Source of the DNA: Ohessyouella blattaphilus
Lineage (GTDB): Bacteria; Bacillota; Clostridia; Lachnospirales; Lachnospiraceae
Reading direction: 5' to 3'
DNA length: 64,000 nucleotides
Assembly (NCBI RefSeq): GCF_024721265.1
Contig: NZ_JAMXOC010000001.1
Coordinates: forward strand, 186,001 to 250,000
This document shows positions 9,280 through 18,015 of this stretch, in pieces (positions within the stretch are counted from its first letter, which is position 1; each line of letters starts with the position of its first letter). The translations under genes and the position numbers were made by a program. The notes under the pieces were generated by a model. The model saw only the letters and a program-made list of their open reading frames with translations, did not search any database and was not told the origin of the DNA.

Positions 9280-11180
9280 AATTCGTCTTTCACTTCATAC
9301 TTCTTAATATGGCGCCACAGCGTCGTCGTACTAATTCCTAGTTCCTTGGCGACGGCGCTTCGGTTACCGTGGTGCTTTTCTAATAATTCAGCGATCTCCT
9401 TGGCCCTCGGGTGCTTATAGACTACCACCTTTCGTTCACCGGCAACCACCTCTGTCTCCGGATACAACTCCCTTAACAGATACTTGGCATATTCAACCGA
9501 CACGTTCTTCTTTGGCGTGCCGAGAAACAAACGCTCGCAAAACATCTCTAATTGGATGCCATTCCCAGGCCAGTGATATTCTTTTAAAACCTCTATGGTC
9601 TCTTCAGGAACACTGATATAGCGGGTGTAATGCTTGACGAATTGATCTCGGTAACCACTCACTAAGTTCTCCACATCCTCCGGTCTTTCCCGGAGGGGCG
9701 GAATCTGCAAGCTAAGGGCTGTCACTAGATAGTACAAATCTTTACGAAAGCGTCCTGCTTCTACCTCCGCCTGTAAATCGATACTGGTGGTTAGGATTAG
9801 ACGGCAATCGTAGTACTCCTTAATATTCACCGCATTGCGAATACTCTCGCCGTGACGAACCACCCAGAAAAGTCGCTGCTGCACTACCGGCGAAAGCTTT
9901 TCTACCTCGGTAATTAATAGCGTACCACTATCAGCGGTAGCTAGCACTCCTTGGCGCTCTCTCACGCCCTTCTTTTCAGGGTCACCAAAGAAAATTTTTA
10001 GCTGCTCCTCCTCCGTGAGGCCGCTGCCGTTTACCATCACATAGGGTCCTGCTTTGTAGGGGCTATTGTTGTGAATCGCTTGAGCAAAGCGCTCCTTTTC
10101 TGTGCCCACTTCCCCTTGAATCAGAATCGGCTTTTTGGAAAGGGCGAAGTTTTTAGCCCTTTCCATCACCGGTTTCATTTTGCCTGATTTATAACGGAAA
10201 TTGGCAAAGACGTGACGAGCGTACATGCCCTGAAGGTGAACGTCCTCGTACTGCTTAGCCTCTTTTCCGGGACGGGCGGTAATCCTCAAGATATTCAGGA
10301 TAATACCGCTGGTCTCCTCCTCACCGCGAATCGGCACACACGTAATCATTACCGCCTGGCTTCCTAGAAGCGCTGAGGTGGTATAGATATCCCGCTGATT
10401 GTCTAACAGACTCTTGATACTCTCCCCATCTAAGTCCTTTACTACCTCCAGAATCGACTTACCAATTAGACGCTCCTCCTTCTTACCAAGCATGTCTAAG
10501 CTGGCCCGGTTAAGGTTGGTAATCAGCATCTGAGTATCGATTTTGATAATGCCACTTTCCGACGTATCGATTACGGTTTCAAACTGCGCCCGGTACTCTT
10601 TCTCCATATTTGCGGCATAAGCCATACTAGTAGCCGTGTGAAGAGCGGTCTGTAAGGACTCCTTCGTAGATTCAAAGAAAAGAGACGGCACTTGGTACTT
10701 AGCCGCTAATTCATTAATTACATCGCCGCCGATAATCAAATCCGCTCCGTCTTCTACTGCCTTTCTGACCGCTTCGTCTGATTCCTCCATGGCCTTGGTG
10801 TAATAGATTTTCCGCTTAATATCAAAGATTTCCTCAAAGTAGGTGGTATCCACAAACATGTTGGCAAAGCCTACCAGCGCCACTTGCGGGTAAGGTTTAT
10901 CCACCATCTTTAGTCCTCTTTTGACGAGACGGGCTAGCTCCTGGGCCGTAATCTTAATCTCCACAATCGGCACCTTGGTATACTTTTTAATCAGGTAGGC
11001 CTGGGCTCCTCTGGCAACGATAATCGTCGCCCCTTCGTCCATCGCCTGCCTCGCCTCATCCACCGCCGTAGCGGTGGTAATCAGCTTAACATACCCAATA
11101 TCTAATTGTTCTTCTTCAATAATGGCCTTTACTTCCTCAACCATCATCTCTCTCGGTAAAAGTACGGCAATCTTCGCCAT
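9276..11180 (-). CDS. PrpR_N/PAS/AAA+/Fis-type regulator with degenerate sigma-54 activator motifs
   Basis: A 634-residue regulator in four parts. They are a PrpR_N-like sensor (about 3-180), a PAS domain (about 200-300, FETVIDTSESGIIKIDT), an AAA+ module (about 330-545) and a Fis-type helix-turn-helix (about 600-630, NRSAVAKELGISTTTLWRHIKKY). The AAA+ core is eroded. Walker A reads GEVGTEKE (356-363) instead of GExGTGKE. Walker B reads LLITEVE instead of LFLDEIE. The GAFTGA loop is replaced by FFGDPEKKGVRERQG. It therefore probably does not drive sigma-54 promoters. The ATG at 11180 has AGGAGAAGG upstream. It follows the hydroxyacid dehydrogenase by 13 bases, so that enzyme and its substrate are likely linked to the signal. 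Confidence 0.88.
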   Translation of the reverse strand: MAKIAVLLPREMMVEEVKAIIEEEQLDIGYVKLITTATAVDEARQAMDEGATIIVARGAQAYLIKKYTKVPIVEIKITAQELARLVKRGLKMVDKPYPQVALVGFANMFVDTTYFEEIFDIKRKIYYTKAMEESDEAVRKAVEDGADLIIGGDVINELAAKYQVPSLFFESTKESLQTALHTATSMAYAANMEKEYRAQFETVIDTSESGIIKIDTQMLITNLNRASLDMLGKKEERLIGKSILEVVKDLDGESIKSLLDNQRDIYTTSALLGSQAVMITCVPIRGEEETSGIILNILRITARPGKEAKQYEDVHLQGMYARHVFANFRYKSGKMKPVMERAKNFALSKKPILIQGEVGTEKERFAQAIHNNSPYKAGPYVMVNGSGLTEEEQLKIFFGDPEKKGVRERQGVLATADSGTLLITEVEKLSPVVQQRLFWVVRHGESIRNAVNIKEYYDCRLILTTSIDLQAEVEAGRFRKDLYYLVTALSLQIPPLRERPEDVENLVSGYRDQFVKHYTRYISVPEETIEVLKEYHWPGNGIQLEMFCERLFLGTPKKNVSVEYAKYLLRELYPETEVVAGERKVVVYKHPRAKEIAELLEKHHGNRSAVAKELGISTTTLWRHIKKYEVKDEF

Positions 11181-11193
11181 AAAACCTTCTCCT

Positions 11194-12144
11194 TTACGCG
11201 TAACCCTTGTTTCTATCAATCTGATTCTTAAGCTTATCGCCCTTTTGGAAGCTACGTATATTCGCGGCCGCTATCTCCGTGATAATATCTAGCGTCTCCG
11301 GTAGATGAAATTGTCCAGAGACGTGAGGCGTCAGTAGCACTCGGGCTTCCTGCCAAAGGGGATGGTCTGCCGGCAGCGGTTCGGGAGTAGTCACATCAAG
11401 GGCTGCTTGTCCGAATTCACCAGCTTCTAGCGCCGCTAGCAAATCCTCCTGGACAACGGCGGTGCCTCGACCCCCGTTCATAAAGATAGCCGTCTTCTTT
11501 AAACCCTTAAAAAATTCCCGGTTGTAAATACCGATGGTTTCTGGCGTATGGGGCAAGAAAGAGATGATCACGTCAAATTCTCCTCGCTTTTCCATAAACT
11601 CTTCCATATCGTAGATGCCATCTACTTCAGGAACACTTTTGCTCTTGTCTTTACGCACGCCGATAACCGCCCCGCCGAAAGCCTTACAAAAGCCGGCAAA
11701 GCGTTTCCCGATGTCGCCAATCCCCACGACGGCAACCCGGCTGCGGCTAAGGGTCATCACCTCGCCCAAATCATTCCACGCCCCGCGAAACTGCTGATCC
11801 CGGTAGAGCTCTAACTTCTTCTGAAGGGTCATCAGCATGGCAAACATATGCTCAGAAACAGATTTTCCGTAGGCACCTGTAGCATTGGCGAGAATGACCT
11901 GGTCTGGTAATACACCGGGTGCTAAATACCGGTCCACCCCGGCAGAGTCTGTCTGTAGCAACTTAAGAGCTGGCATCTGGGCTGGCTGTTCCGTAAGTAA
12001 CTGCCCTACGACCACCTCTATTTCGCCTAACTCAGAGGCGGTTAAATCGGCAGCCTTCTGATAGATAAACGTCGCCCCTTGACTAGCCTCTTCTAACACT
12101 TGTTTTTGTTTTTCATTTACTGGAATTGTTACTAATATTTTCAT
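11194..12144 (-). CDS. D-isomer-specific 2-hydroxyacid dehydrogenase
   Basis: An NAD(P)-dependent 2-hydroxyacid dehydrogenase of 316 residues. The central Rossmann motif is VGIGDIGKRF. Catalytic residues fit the family: Arg in MNGGRGTAVV, Glu in TTPEPLPADHP and His in LLTPHVSGQF. The N-terminal MKILVTIPV fits a start at 12144, with GGGGA seven bases upstream; a longer frame from 12162 is possible. It is directly upstream of the PrpR_N-type regulator and 27 bases after recO on the opposite reading side of the operon, so it may be the regulator's partner enzyme. Substrate cannot be told from sequence. Confidence 0.87.
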   Translation of the reverse strand: MKILVTIPVNEKQKQVLEEASQGATFIYQKAADLTASELGEIEVVVGQLLTEQPAQMPALKLLQTDSAGVDRYLAPGVLPDQVILANATGAYGKSVSEHMFAMLMTLQKKLELYRDQQFRGAWNDLGEVMTLSRSRVAVVGIGDIGKRFAGFCKAFGGAVIGVRKDKSKSVPEVDGIYDMEEFMEKRGEFDVIISFLPHTPETIGIYNREFFKGLKKTAIFMNGGRGTAVVQEDLLAALEAGEFGQAALDVTTPEPLPADHPLWQEARVLLTPHVSGQFHLPETLDIITEIAAANIRSFQKGDKLKNQIDRNKGYA

Positions 12145-12171
12145 CTTTCCCCAACTTTCCACATCTTATTC

Positions 12172-12918
12172 TTAACTTATAATCGTCTCGAGAATCGTTC
12201 TCGATTTAAATTCTTTATCTACATAATGGGCCAAATAGGCACTGCTAAGACGACTGATTTCGGCGGCCACCTCTGGCTTTAAAACAAAAGAATACAGCTT
12301 CTGGATCCGGCTGCTACTAATAAACTGAAGCGTATAAAGGGCACTGTCAGAAATGGGAACGGCATCGGGGTATGCGCTCTGGTAACGCTCTTTTAATACC
12401 CCACCTTTGCTCACCGAGAAAAGGGCCTTTGTGGTTATTTCCTCTCCGCTTTCTAAGCAGCGAAAAGCCTGAGGTCCTTCCCCGTTTAGCATGATTAACT
12501 TCAGTTCAAATACCGAACGCACTAAGGAATTCGGCAACTTATCGCTAATCAAAGCCCGCAAGCTCTGATACAAAAGCTTTAGCGTCTCCGTCTCATCAAG
12601 ACCTTCTCTAGCGTAGTAATTAGCCAAATCCAGAAAATACATCCCATAGTAAGCCCCTATCATGTCGGTGCGTAGCTCAGTAAAAAAGTTCTGAACCTTA
12701 ACCCCTGTTAACGTGTAAGAGGAGCGCCCCTCGTATAGACTAAACTCTCCAAACGTAAACGGATCTGTCATGCCAACGAGAGCGTTATTCTGTTTTCTTG
12801 CACCTCTAGCAAAGGCCGAAATCTTGCCTCGCTCTCTCGTAATCAACACCACCCGGCGGTCGTATTCTCCCGCCGGCGAATTGCCGATGACCATCCCCGT
12901 TACCGTCAACGTGTTCAT
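12172..12918 (-). CDS. recO: DNA repair protein RecO
   Basis: RecFOR-pathway protein that anneals single strands and helps load RecA. The 248-residue length is usual. The N-terminal OB fold (TVTGMVIGNSPAGEYDRRVVLITRERGKISAFARGARK) is characteristic, followed by the helical domain with YYGMYFLDLANYYAREG. The zinc-finger cysteines seen in many RecO proteins are mostly absent: only FRCLESGEE retains one. It starts 3 bases after the era stop, the standard Firmicute era-recO pairing. Confidence 0.93.
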   Translation of the reverse strand: MNTLTVTGMVIGNSPAGEYDRRVVLITRERGKISAFARGARKQNNALVGMTDPFTFGEFSLYEGRSSYTLTGVKVQNFFTELRTDMIGAYYGMYFLDLANYYAREGLDETETLKLLYQSLRALISDKLPNSLVRSVFELKLIMLNGEGPQAFRCLESGEEITTKALFSVSKGGVLKERYQSAYPDAVPISDSALYTLQFISSSRIQKLYSFVLKPEVAAEISRLSSAYLAHYVDKEFKSRTILETIIS

Positions 12919-12921
12919 TTT

Positions 12922-13824
12922 CTAATCTTCTTTCCGGTAGCCAAAATTCTTAATCAAAAAGTCTGAGTCTCGCCAGTCTTTTTTCACCTTTACAAACAAC
13001 TTTAAGTTCACCTGGCACTCCAGCATCTGCTCTAACTCGTAGCGAGCCGTGCTGCCGATTTTCTTCAGCATGCTTCCGCCCTTACCGATAATAATCCCTT
13101 TATGGCTATCTCGTTCACAAATAATCGTGCCTTCAATGTGATACACTTTTCCTTTTTTCTCCATCCGATCAATGGCCACCGCAATGCCGTGAGGGATCTC
13201 TTCATTTAAACTATGAAGGGCTTTTTCTCTAATAATCTCGGCCACAATCTGGCGCATCGGTTGATCCGTAATCGTATCCTCATCGTAAAACATCGGCCCG
13301 TAAGGCAAGTGATTGACGATAACTTTTAAAAGTTCATCGGTATTCTTTCCATCTCTTGCGCACACCGGTACAATATCCGAAAAGTCGTATTCATCCTTAT
13401 AAGCATTAATGGCTTTAATTAACTCCTCCGGGCCAACCGTATCGATTTTATTGATGACTAAGATTACCGGCACCCGCACCTTTAAAAGTTGCTCGATAAT
13501 ATGGCGCTCGCCGGCCCCGATAAAGGTAGTGGGCTCTACTAACCACATCACCACATCCACGTCCCTTAGGGTACTCTCAGCGATATTTACCATATAATCC
13601 CCTAGGCGATTCTTAGCTTTATGAATCCCCGGAGTATCCAGAAAGACGATTTGTCCCTCCGGTGTGGTTAGCACCGTTTGAATACGGTTTCTTGTGGTCT
13701 GGGGCTTATTCGAGGTAATGGCAATTTTCTGGCCAATTAAGTAATTCATCAGCGTCGACTTCCCCACATTTGGCCGTCCGATAATCGTTACAAACCCCGA
13801 TTTATATTCTTTGTTCTCTTCCAT
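12922..13824 (-). CDS. era: GTPase Era
   Basis: Essential GTPase that binds 16S rRNA and helps mature the 30S subunit. The 300-residue protein has G1 GRPNVGKST, G3 DTPGIHK, G4 NKID and a C-terminal type II KH domain (IIIGKGGSMLKKIGSTARYELE). It is placed between the M16C peptidase gene (5 bases upstream) and recO (3 bases downstream), in one minus-strand operon. Confidence 0.97.
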   Translation of the reverse strand: MEENKEYKSGFVTIIGRPNVGKSTLMNYLIGQKIAITSNKPQTTRNRIQTVLTTPEGQIVFLDTPGIHKAKNRLGDYMVNIAESTLRDVDVVMWLVEPTTFIGAGERHIIEQLLKVRVPVILVINKIDTVGPEELIKAINAYKDEYDFSDIVPVCARDGKNTDELLKVIVNHLPYGPMFYDEDTITDQPMRQIVAEIIREKALHSLNEEIPHGIAVAIDRMEKKGKVYHIEGTIICERDSHKGIIIGKGGSMLKKIGSTARYELEQMLECQVNLKLFVKVKKDWRDSDFLIKNFGYRKED

Positions 13825-13829
13825 AGTCT

Positions 13830-16742
13830 CTAAAAGCTCCTTATCTCTTTGAAGATGTCTTCTGCTTCTACTATCTTTTCTTCACTACCGACCACGCACT
13901 GCCAATCGGCATCCATAACCGCCTTCGTAATCGGCGCTAGGCGGCGAATATCCTCAACGGTGGCGTTTAAAATCTGCAACCGCTCTGTCTTTAACATCTC
14001 TTCCGTTACCCCTGCCAAACGCAGATTCAAAGAACGTTCTCCTTTAACGGACGGCGTTAAGGGCTGATCAAGATTACTAATCGTGCCGATAATATACTTC
14101 GTCAACTCTCGCTCGTTGGCGCTAAAGTTCTCTAGATACTCAGGAATCCCAGCAAACACTTCTAGACTCCTACGCAAATGGGGATCCCGGTACGTCACAA
14201 AATACCCTGAACCATCTCGGCTAAAACCGCTCATGCAGCCATAAGCACCGCCTTTTACCCGAATGTTCTGCCACAAGTATTCATAGCTTAGGATGACTTT
14301 AAGTATTTGAAGAACTCCAGTATAAGTTTCTCCGGCTTTAACGAAATTACCACAGCGGGCTACGTATTGTACTTTACCAGCGGTTTTAAAGCCTTCGTTT
14401 TTCACCTCTAGTTGGACGTGATAGGGCTTCGTTACTTCGGCCTTATCCGGCAGATTATCCATTAGCTTCTGAAGGCCTTTTTCTAATTCACTTAAGCCTT
14501 CTCTACGTCCAGTAAAGCTAACTAAGAGATTCTCCTTACAGAAGATACCCTGTGCCACTTCCCCTACTTTCCGGATCACCTGGGGGAACTGCTGATCAAA
14601 GTCCTCATAAATCGCTTTTATCCGGTCGTAGAAAGCAATGCCTGCCGTCTGGTCTTTGTATTTCGCGACCTTGCTACCGTAAGAAGCTGCTCTTCCCACC
14701 GCCACTGAGTGGCCGGCATTTTGAAAACGCATCTGCATCCGGGATAGTAGCATAGCTAAGATTTCTTTCACCCGCTTGTCATCTTCTAAGAGGGAATTCC
14801 CAATAATCTCCTTAATCATCTCAAGGGCTACTGGTAACTTCTGATAAAGGGCCTTACTCTTAATCTCGAAGGTTCGCTTAAAGTCACCTTCTAGATCGTT
14901 TACATTCACATACGTATCAAGCTCTGTGCCAATACCACCAGTATGAACGTTGATCTCATCTGACAACTCGCCGTAGGTATAGTTCTTCGTATCCACCATG
15001 CCGAGAAGGGCTTGAAGAATTCCTAGATACACTGCCCCTTCTTCGCCTACCCCTTGAATATTAAAGAGCAGGTTTACGTAGCCAATCCCGTTGGTCTCTA
15101 GGTCATGGAAGACGGTTTTCACTCCCCCCACTTCCATATCTTCGTTGATAATCGGAGTAATCTCTTCACTTAGATCCTCCCGCTTAAGGAGCGGTATTTT
15201 CTCAATGTTCTCCTGAGTTTCTTCGGCATTTTGATAGTCATCTAACGCTTTCGTCTTCGCTACTAGCTCCGCTATTTCTCCTTCGCTAAGGCTAGCCTTA
15301 AAGGCGGCTAGCTTGTCCGCCAACTCTTTATCCAGGCGACCGGTACGTCCCTTTTCGGGCACCACATTCACCATGGCTCCGTGAGTATTTTCTAACAAAT
15401 ACTTGGTAATCAGCTCCTCGTAGTAATCCGTCTGCAGTTGCTCCCGCAAAAAGCCAAAGGTCGAGAGCGCCTCTAGGTGCATAAAGGGTTCATTTTCATC
15501 ATAGAGCCAGCTGTCAAAGAGCTGTAAGCCGTAGATTAAGCCCTTAGGATAGTTGCCAAAATCCGCCTCTCGGAAACGGAATTCGTGGTAATTAATCGCA
15601 GCTTCAAGAGCTCTTCTATCGATACCGGTCGCTACCAAGTCTTTTAGAGTCTTGTCCACCACCTGGATAAAGCGGTCCTTATCCTCAATATTGGCACCCT
15701 TCGCAATCACTGAAAATAGTGGTTGGTAGATGCTACTGTCATAACCACCGAAAATATCTTCGCCGATACCGGCCTCGGTAAGGGCCTTCTTAAGATACGC
15801 TCCCGGTGAAGCTAGGAGCACGTAATCAAGAATCTGAAAGGCCAAGTAGAGCTCTTTATCTAAGACGTTACCAATCACCTTATTATAGGATAGATACGTC
15901 TTATTTTGCTCGTCTTCATCGGAGGCAATAGAGTACGGCTCCTCTCGGTAGACGTCCTCCTTAAACGGCGTTTGTACACCCACCTGGATATTTTCTGCTA
16001 GTGGCTCGAAGTCAGCAAGATACGCTTCATCTAGGAATTCCAGTCGCTCCTCAAAGTCCATATCGCCATATAGGTAGATGTAGCTATTAGCCGGATGGTA
16101 ATACGTCCGGTGAAAGTCTAAAAACTGTTCATACGTAAGGTCAGGAATGAACTCCGGATCGCCACCGGATTCGTTACCGTAATTCGTATCCGGCAAAAGG
16201 GTATTAAGAATCATCCGCTCAAGGACGCTCTCCGGCGAGGAAAAAGCCCCTTTCATTTCGTTATATACAACGCCGTTATACGTAATCTCATCTTCCGGGC
16301 TAGCAATCTTATAGTTCCAGCCCTCTTGTCTAAAAATCTCTTCTCGCTCATAAATCTTCGGATAGAAAACCGCATCTAGGTATACGTGCATCAGATTTTT
16401 AAAATCCTTATCGTTTAGACTAGCAACTGGATATACCGTCTTATCTGGGTACGTCATGGCGTTCAAAAAGGTGTTAAGCGAGCCTTTTACTAACTCTACA
16501 AAAGGGTCTTTGGCCGGAAAATTCTTGGAACCGCAAAGAACAGAATGCTCCATAATATGAGCCACCCCCGTGCTATCGCTAGGCGGCGTCTTAAACCCAA
16601 TGGTAAAGACCTTATTGGGATCATCATTTTTAATCAACAGGACTCTCGCCCCTGTCTTTTTATGCTTTAACAAATACCCCTGGGCAGAAATATCCGCTAA
16701 CTCTTCTTCTCTTAGAAGTTCATACGCTTTCATATTCTTCAA
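13830..16742 (-). CDS. M16C insulinase-family zinc metallopeptidase (presequence-protease type)
   Basis: A 970-residue oligopeptidase of the PreP/Cym1-like M16C group, degrading unstructured peptides. The inverted zinc motif HxxEH is HIMEH (H62, E65, H66), followed by LCGSKNFPAKDPFVELVKGSLNTFLNAMTYPDKTVYP, a family hallmark. A later Glu in VVYNEMKGAFS is the likely third ligand. Four M16 lobes plus a helical hinge fit the length. I chose a TTG start at 16742: GGAGG is nine bases upstream, whereas the first in-frame ATG (16733) would be 18 bases away. Probably first in the era-recO operon. Confidence 0.92.
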   Translation of the reverse strand: MKNMKAYELLREEELADISAQGYLLKHKKTGARVLLIKNDDPNKVFTIGFKTPPSDSTGVAHIMEHSVLCGSKNFPAKDPFVELVKGSLNTFLNAMTYPDKTVYPVASLNDKDFKNLMHVYLDAVFYPKIYEREEIFRQEGWNYKIASPEDEITYNGVVYNEMKGAFSSPESVLERMILNTLLPDTNYGNESGGDPEFIPDLTYEQFLDFHRTYYHPANSYIYLYGDMDFEERLEFLDEAYLADFEPLAENIQVGVQTPFKEDVYREEPYSIASDEDEQNKTYLSYNKVIGNVLDKELYLAFQILDYVLLASPGAYLKKALTEAGIGEDIFGGYDSSIYQPLFSVIAKGANIEDKDRFIQVVDKTLKDLVATGIDRRALEAAINYHEFRFREADFGNYPKGLIYGLQLFDSWLYDENEPFMHLEALSTFGFLREQLQTDYYEELITKYLLENTHGAMVNVVPEKGRTGRLDKELADKLAAFKASLSEGEIAELVAKTKALDDYQNAEETQENIEKIPLLKREDLSEEITPIINEDMEVGGVKTVFHDLETNGIGYVNLLFNIQGVGEEGAVYLGILQALLGMVDTKNYTYGELSDEINVHTGGIGTELDTYVNVNDLEGDFKRTFEIKSKALYQKLPVALEMIKEIIGNSLLEDDKRVKEILAMLLSRMQMRFQNAGHSVAVGRAASYGSKVAKYKDQTAGIAFYDRIKAIYEDFDQQFPQVIRKVGEVAQGIFCKENLLVSFTGRREGLSELEKGLQKLMDNLPDKAEVTKPYHVQLEVKNEGFKTAGKVQYVARCGNFVKAGETYTGVLQILKVILSYEYLWQNIRVKGGAYGCMSGFSRDGSGYFVTYRDPHLRRSLEVFAGIPEYLENFSANERELTKYIIGTISNLDQPLTPSVKGERSLNLRLAGVTEEMLKTERLQILNATVEDIRRLAPITKAVMDADWQCVVGSEEKIVEAEDIFKEIRSF

Positions 16743-16844
16743 TACTAATCTCCTCCTGTATTTTCTCTAAATTACATTCTATCATTTTTTCCCGAATTGT
16801 TATAGTATATATGGTACAAGATTTTTATTATGAAGGGACTCAAA

Positions 16845-18014
16845 ATGAAAAAACACCACCTTAAAATATACTTTATCATCACTTTACTCCAGTACCTAGC
16901 CGCAAACTTTGTCCATCCTGTCACGCCTACTATCATTCACGATCTCCAACTTGGAGATTATATGTTTGGTCTGGCCTTCGCGGGGATGGCCTTTACCAAT
17001 TTCCTCTTTTCGCCCTTTTGGGGAAAAATGCGAGATTATTTTTCTTGTCGCAAACTCCTAACCGTTGGCTGCGTAGGCTACGCTGCCGGTCAGTACCTGT
17101 TTTTTATCGCCAAAACAGCGGGCGCTATTATGTTCGCCCGCTGCTTCTCTGGTTTTTTTGTTGGTGCCATTAGTGTCTCAACTATGGTGTATATTATGGA
17201 CTTCTCTAGGAAAGAGCGAATCAGTCAAAACTTAGTGGTTTTGGCGGTTATCCAATCTTTAGGAGCCGCCTTTGGCTATCTAACCGGCGGCCTATTAGGA
17301 GTCGTCTCCATACCTGCTGCCTTTATCTTACAGTCAAGCACTCTCGTTCTTTGTGGTCTTCTTTATTTTCTCTTTCTCAAAGATAACGCCGACACCAAGA
17401 CAAATCCCCACCAACCGAAGGCTTTCTTTAAGGATATCAATCCCATCAAATCCTTCTTCGACTGTGGCATTTTTATGACACCGGCTTTCGCCCTACTGTT
17501 TGCCGCCGTTCTCTTTTCTTACCTCGGTTCCAATGCTTTCGACCAGTGTTTTAATTACTACTTAAAGGATCAGTTCGGCCTAAGCTCAGCTTATAACGGT
17601 AGTATAAAGGCGATTATCGGCGTCATTACTTTGATCGCTAATTCCACCATCTGTATGTGGATTATTCGTAAGACCAATCTCCAAAAATCCAGTTCATACG
17701 TACTAACGGCCTGTGGAATTAGTATCTTTACCATGTTAATGTTTCCAAGTCTCATACCTTTTATTGTAACGGCGCTAATCTTCTTTACCTTTAACGCCAT
17801 CTTCATTCCCTTATTGCAAAGCTTAGTCGCTGGTAGAACAAAAGAACACGCCAACCTAGTCATGGGCTTCTACAATGCAGTGAAGTCCTTAGGACTGGTT
17901 GGCGGTGCTTTAATCGCTGGTCTCATTTATGGTTTTGGTAAGACTTTGCCTTTCATTTTCGCAGGTATCTGTTTCCTCATTAGCGCCTTCTTCCTCCGAG
18001 TGAAGAAAAAATAA
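16845..18014 (+). CDS. MFS transporter
   Basis: A 389-residue major facilitator permease with about 12 hydrophobic helices. The loop 2-3 region FWGKMRDYFSCRKLLTVG resembles the MFS motif GxLaDrxGrkxxl. A second half begins after about residue 190 (NPIKSFFDCGIFMTPAFALLFAAV). The ATG at 16845 follows AAGGGA by six bases; an ATG at 16830 is less well placed. Substrate unknown; the sequence looks like multidrug or sugar efflux types. It converges with grdB with a single base between the two stop codons. Confidence 0.85.
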   Translation: MKKHHLKIYFIITLLQYLAANFVHPVTPTIIHDLQLGDYMFGLAFAGMAFTNFLFSPFWGKMRDYFSCRKLLTVGCVGYAAGQYLFFIAKTAGAIMFARCFSGFFVGAISVSTMVYIMDFSRKERISQNLVVLAVIQSLGAAFGYLTGGLLGVVSIPAAFILQSSTLVLCGLLYFLFLKDNADTKTNPHQPKAFFKDINPIKSFFDCGIFMTPAFALLFAAVLFSYLGSNAFDQCFNYYLKDQFGLSSAYNGSIKAIIGVITLIANSTICMWIIRKTNLQKSSSYVLTACGISIFTMLMFPSLIPFIVTALIFFTFNAIFIPLLQSLVAGRTKEHANLVMGFYNAVKSLGLVGGALIAGLIYGFGKTLPFIFAGICFLISAFFLRVKKK

Positions 18015-18015
18015 T

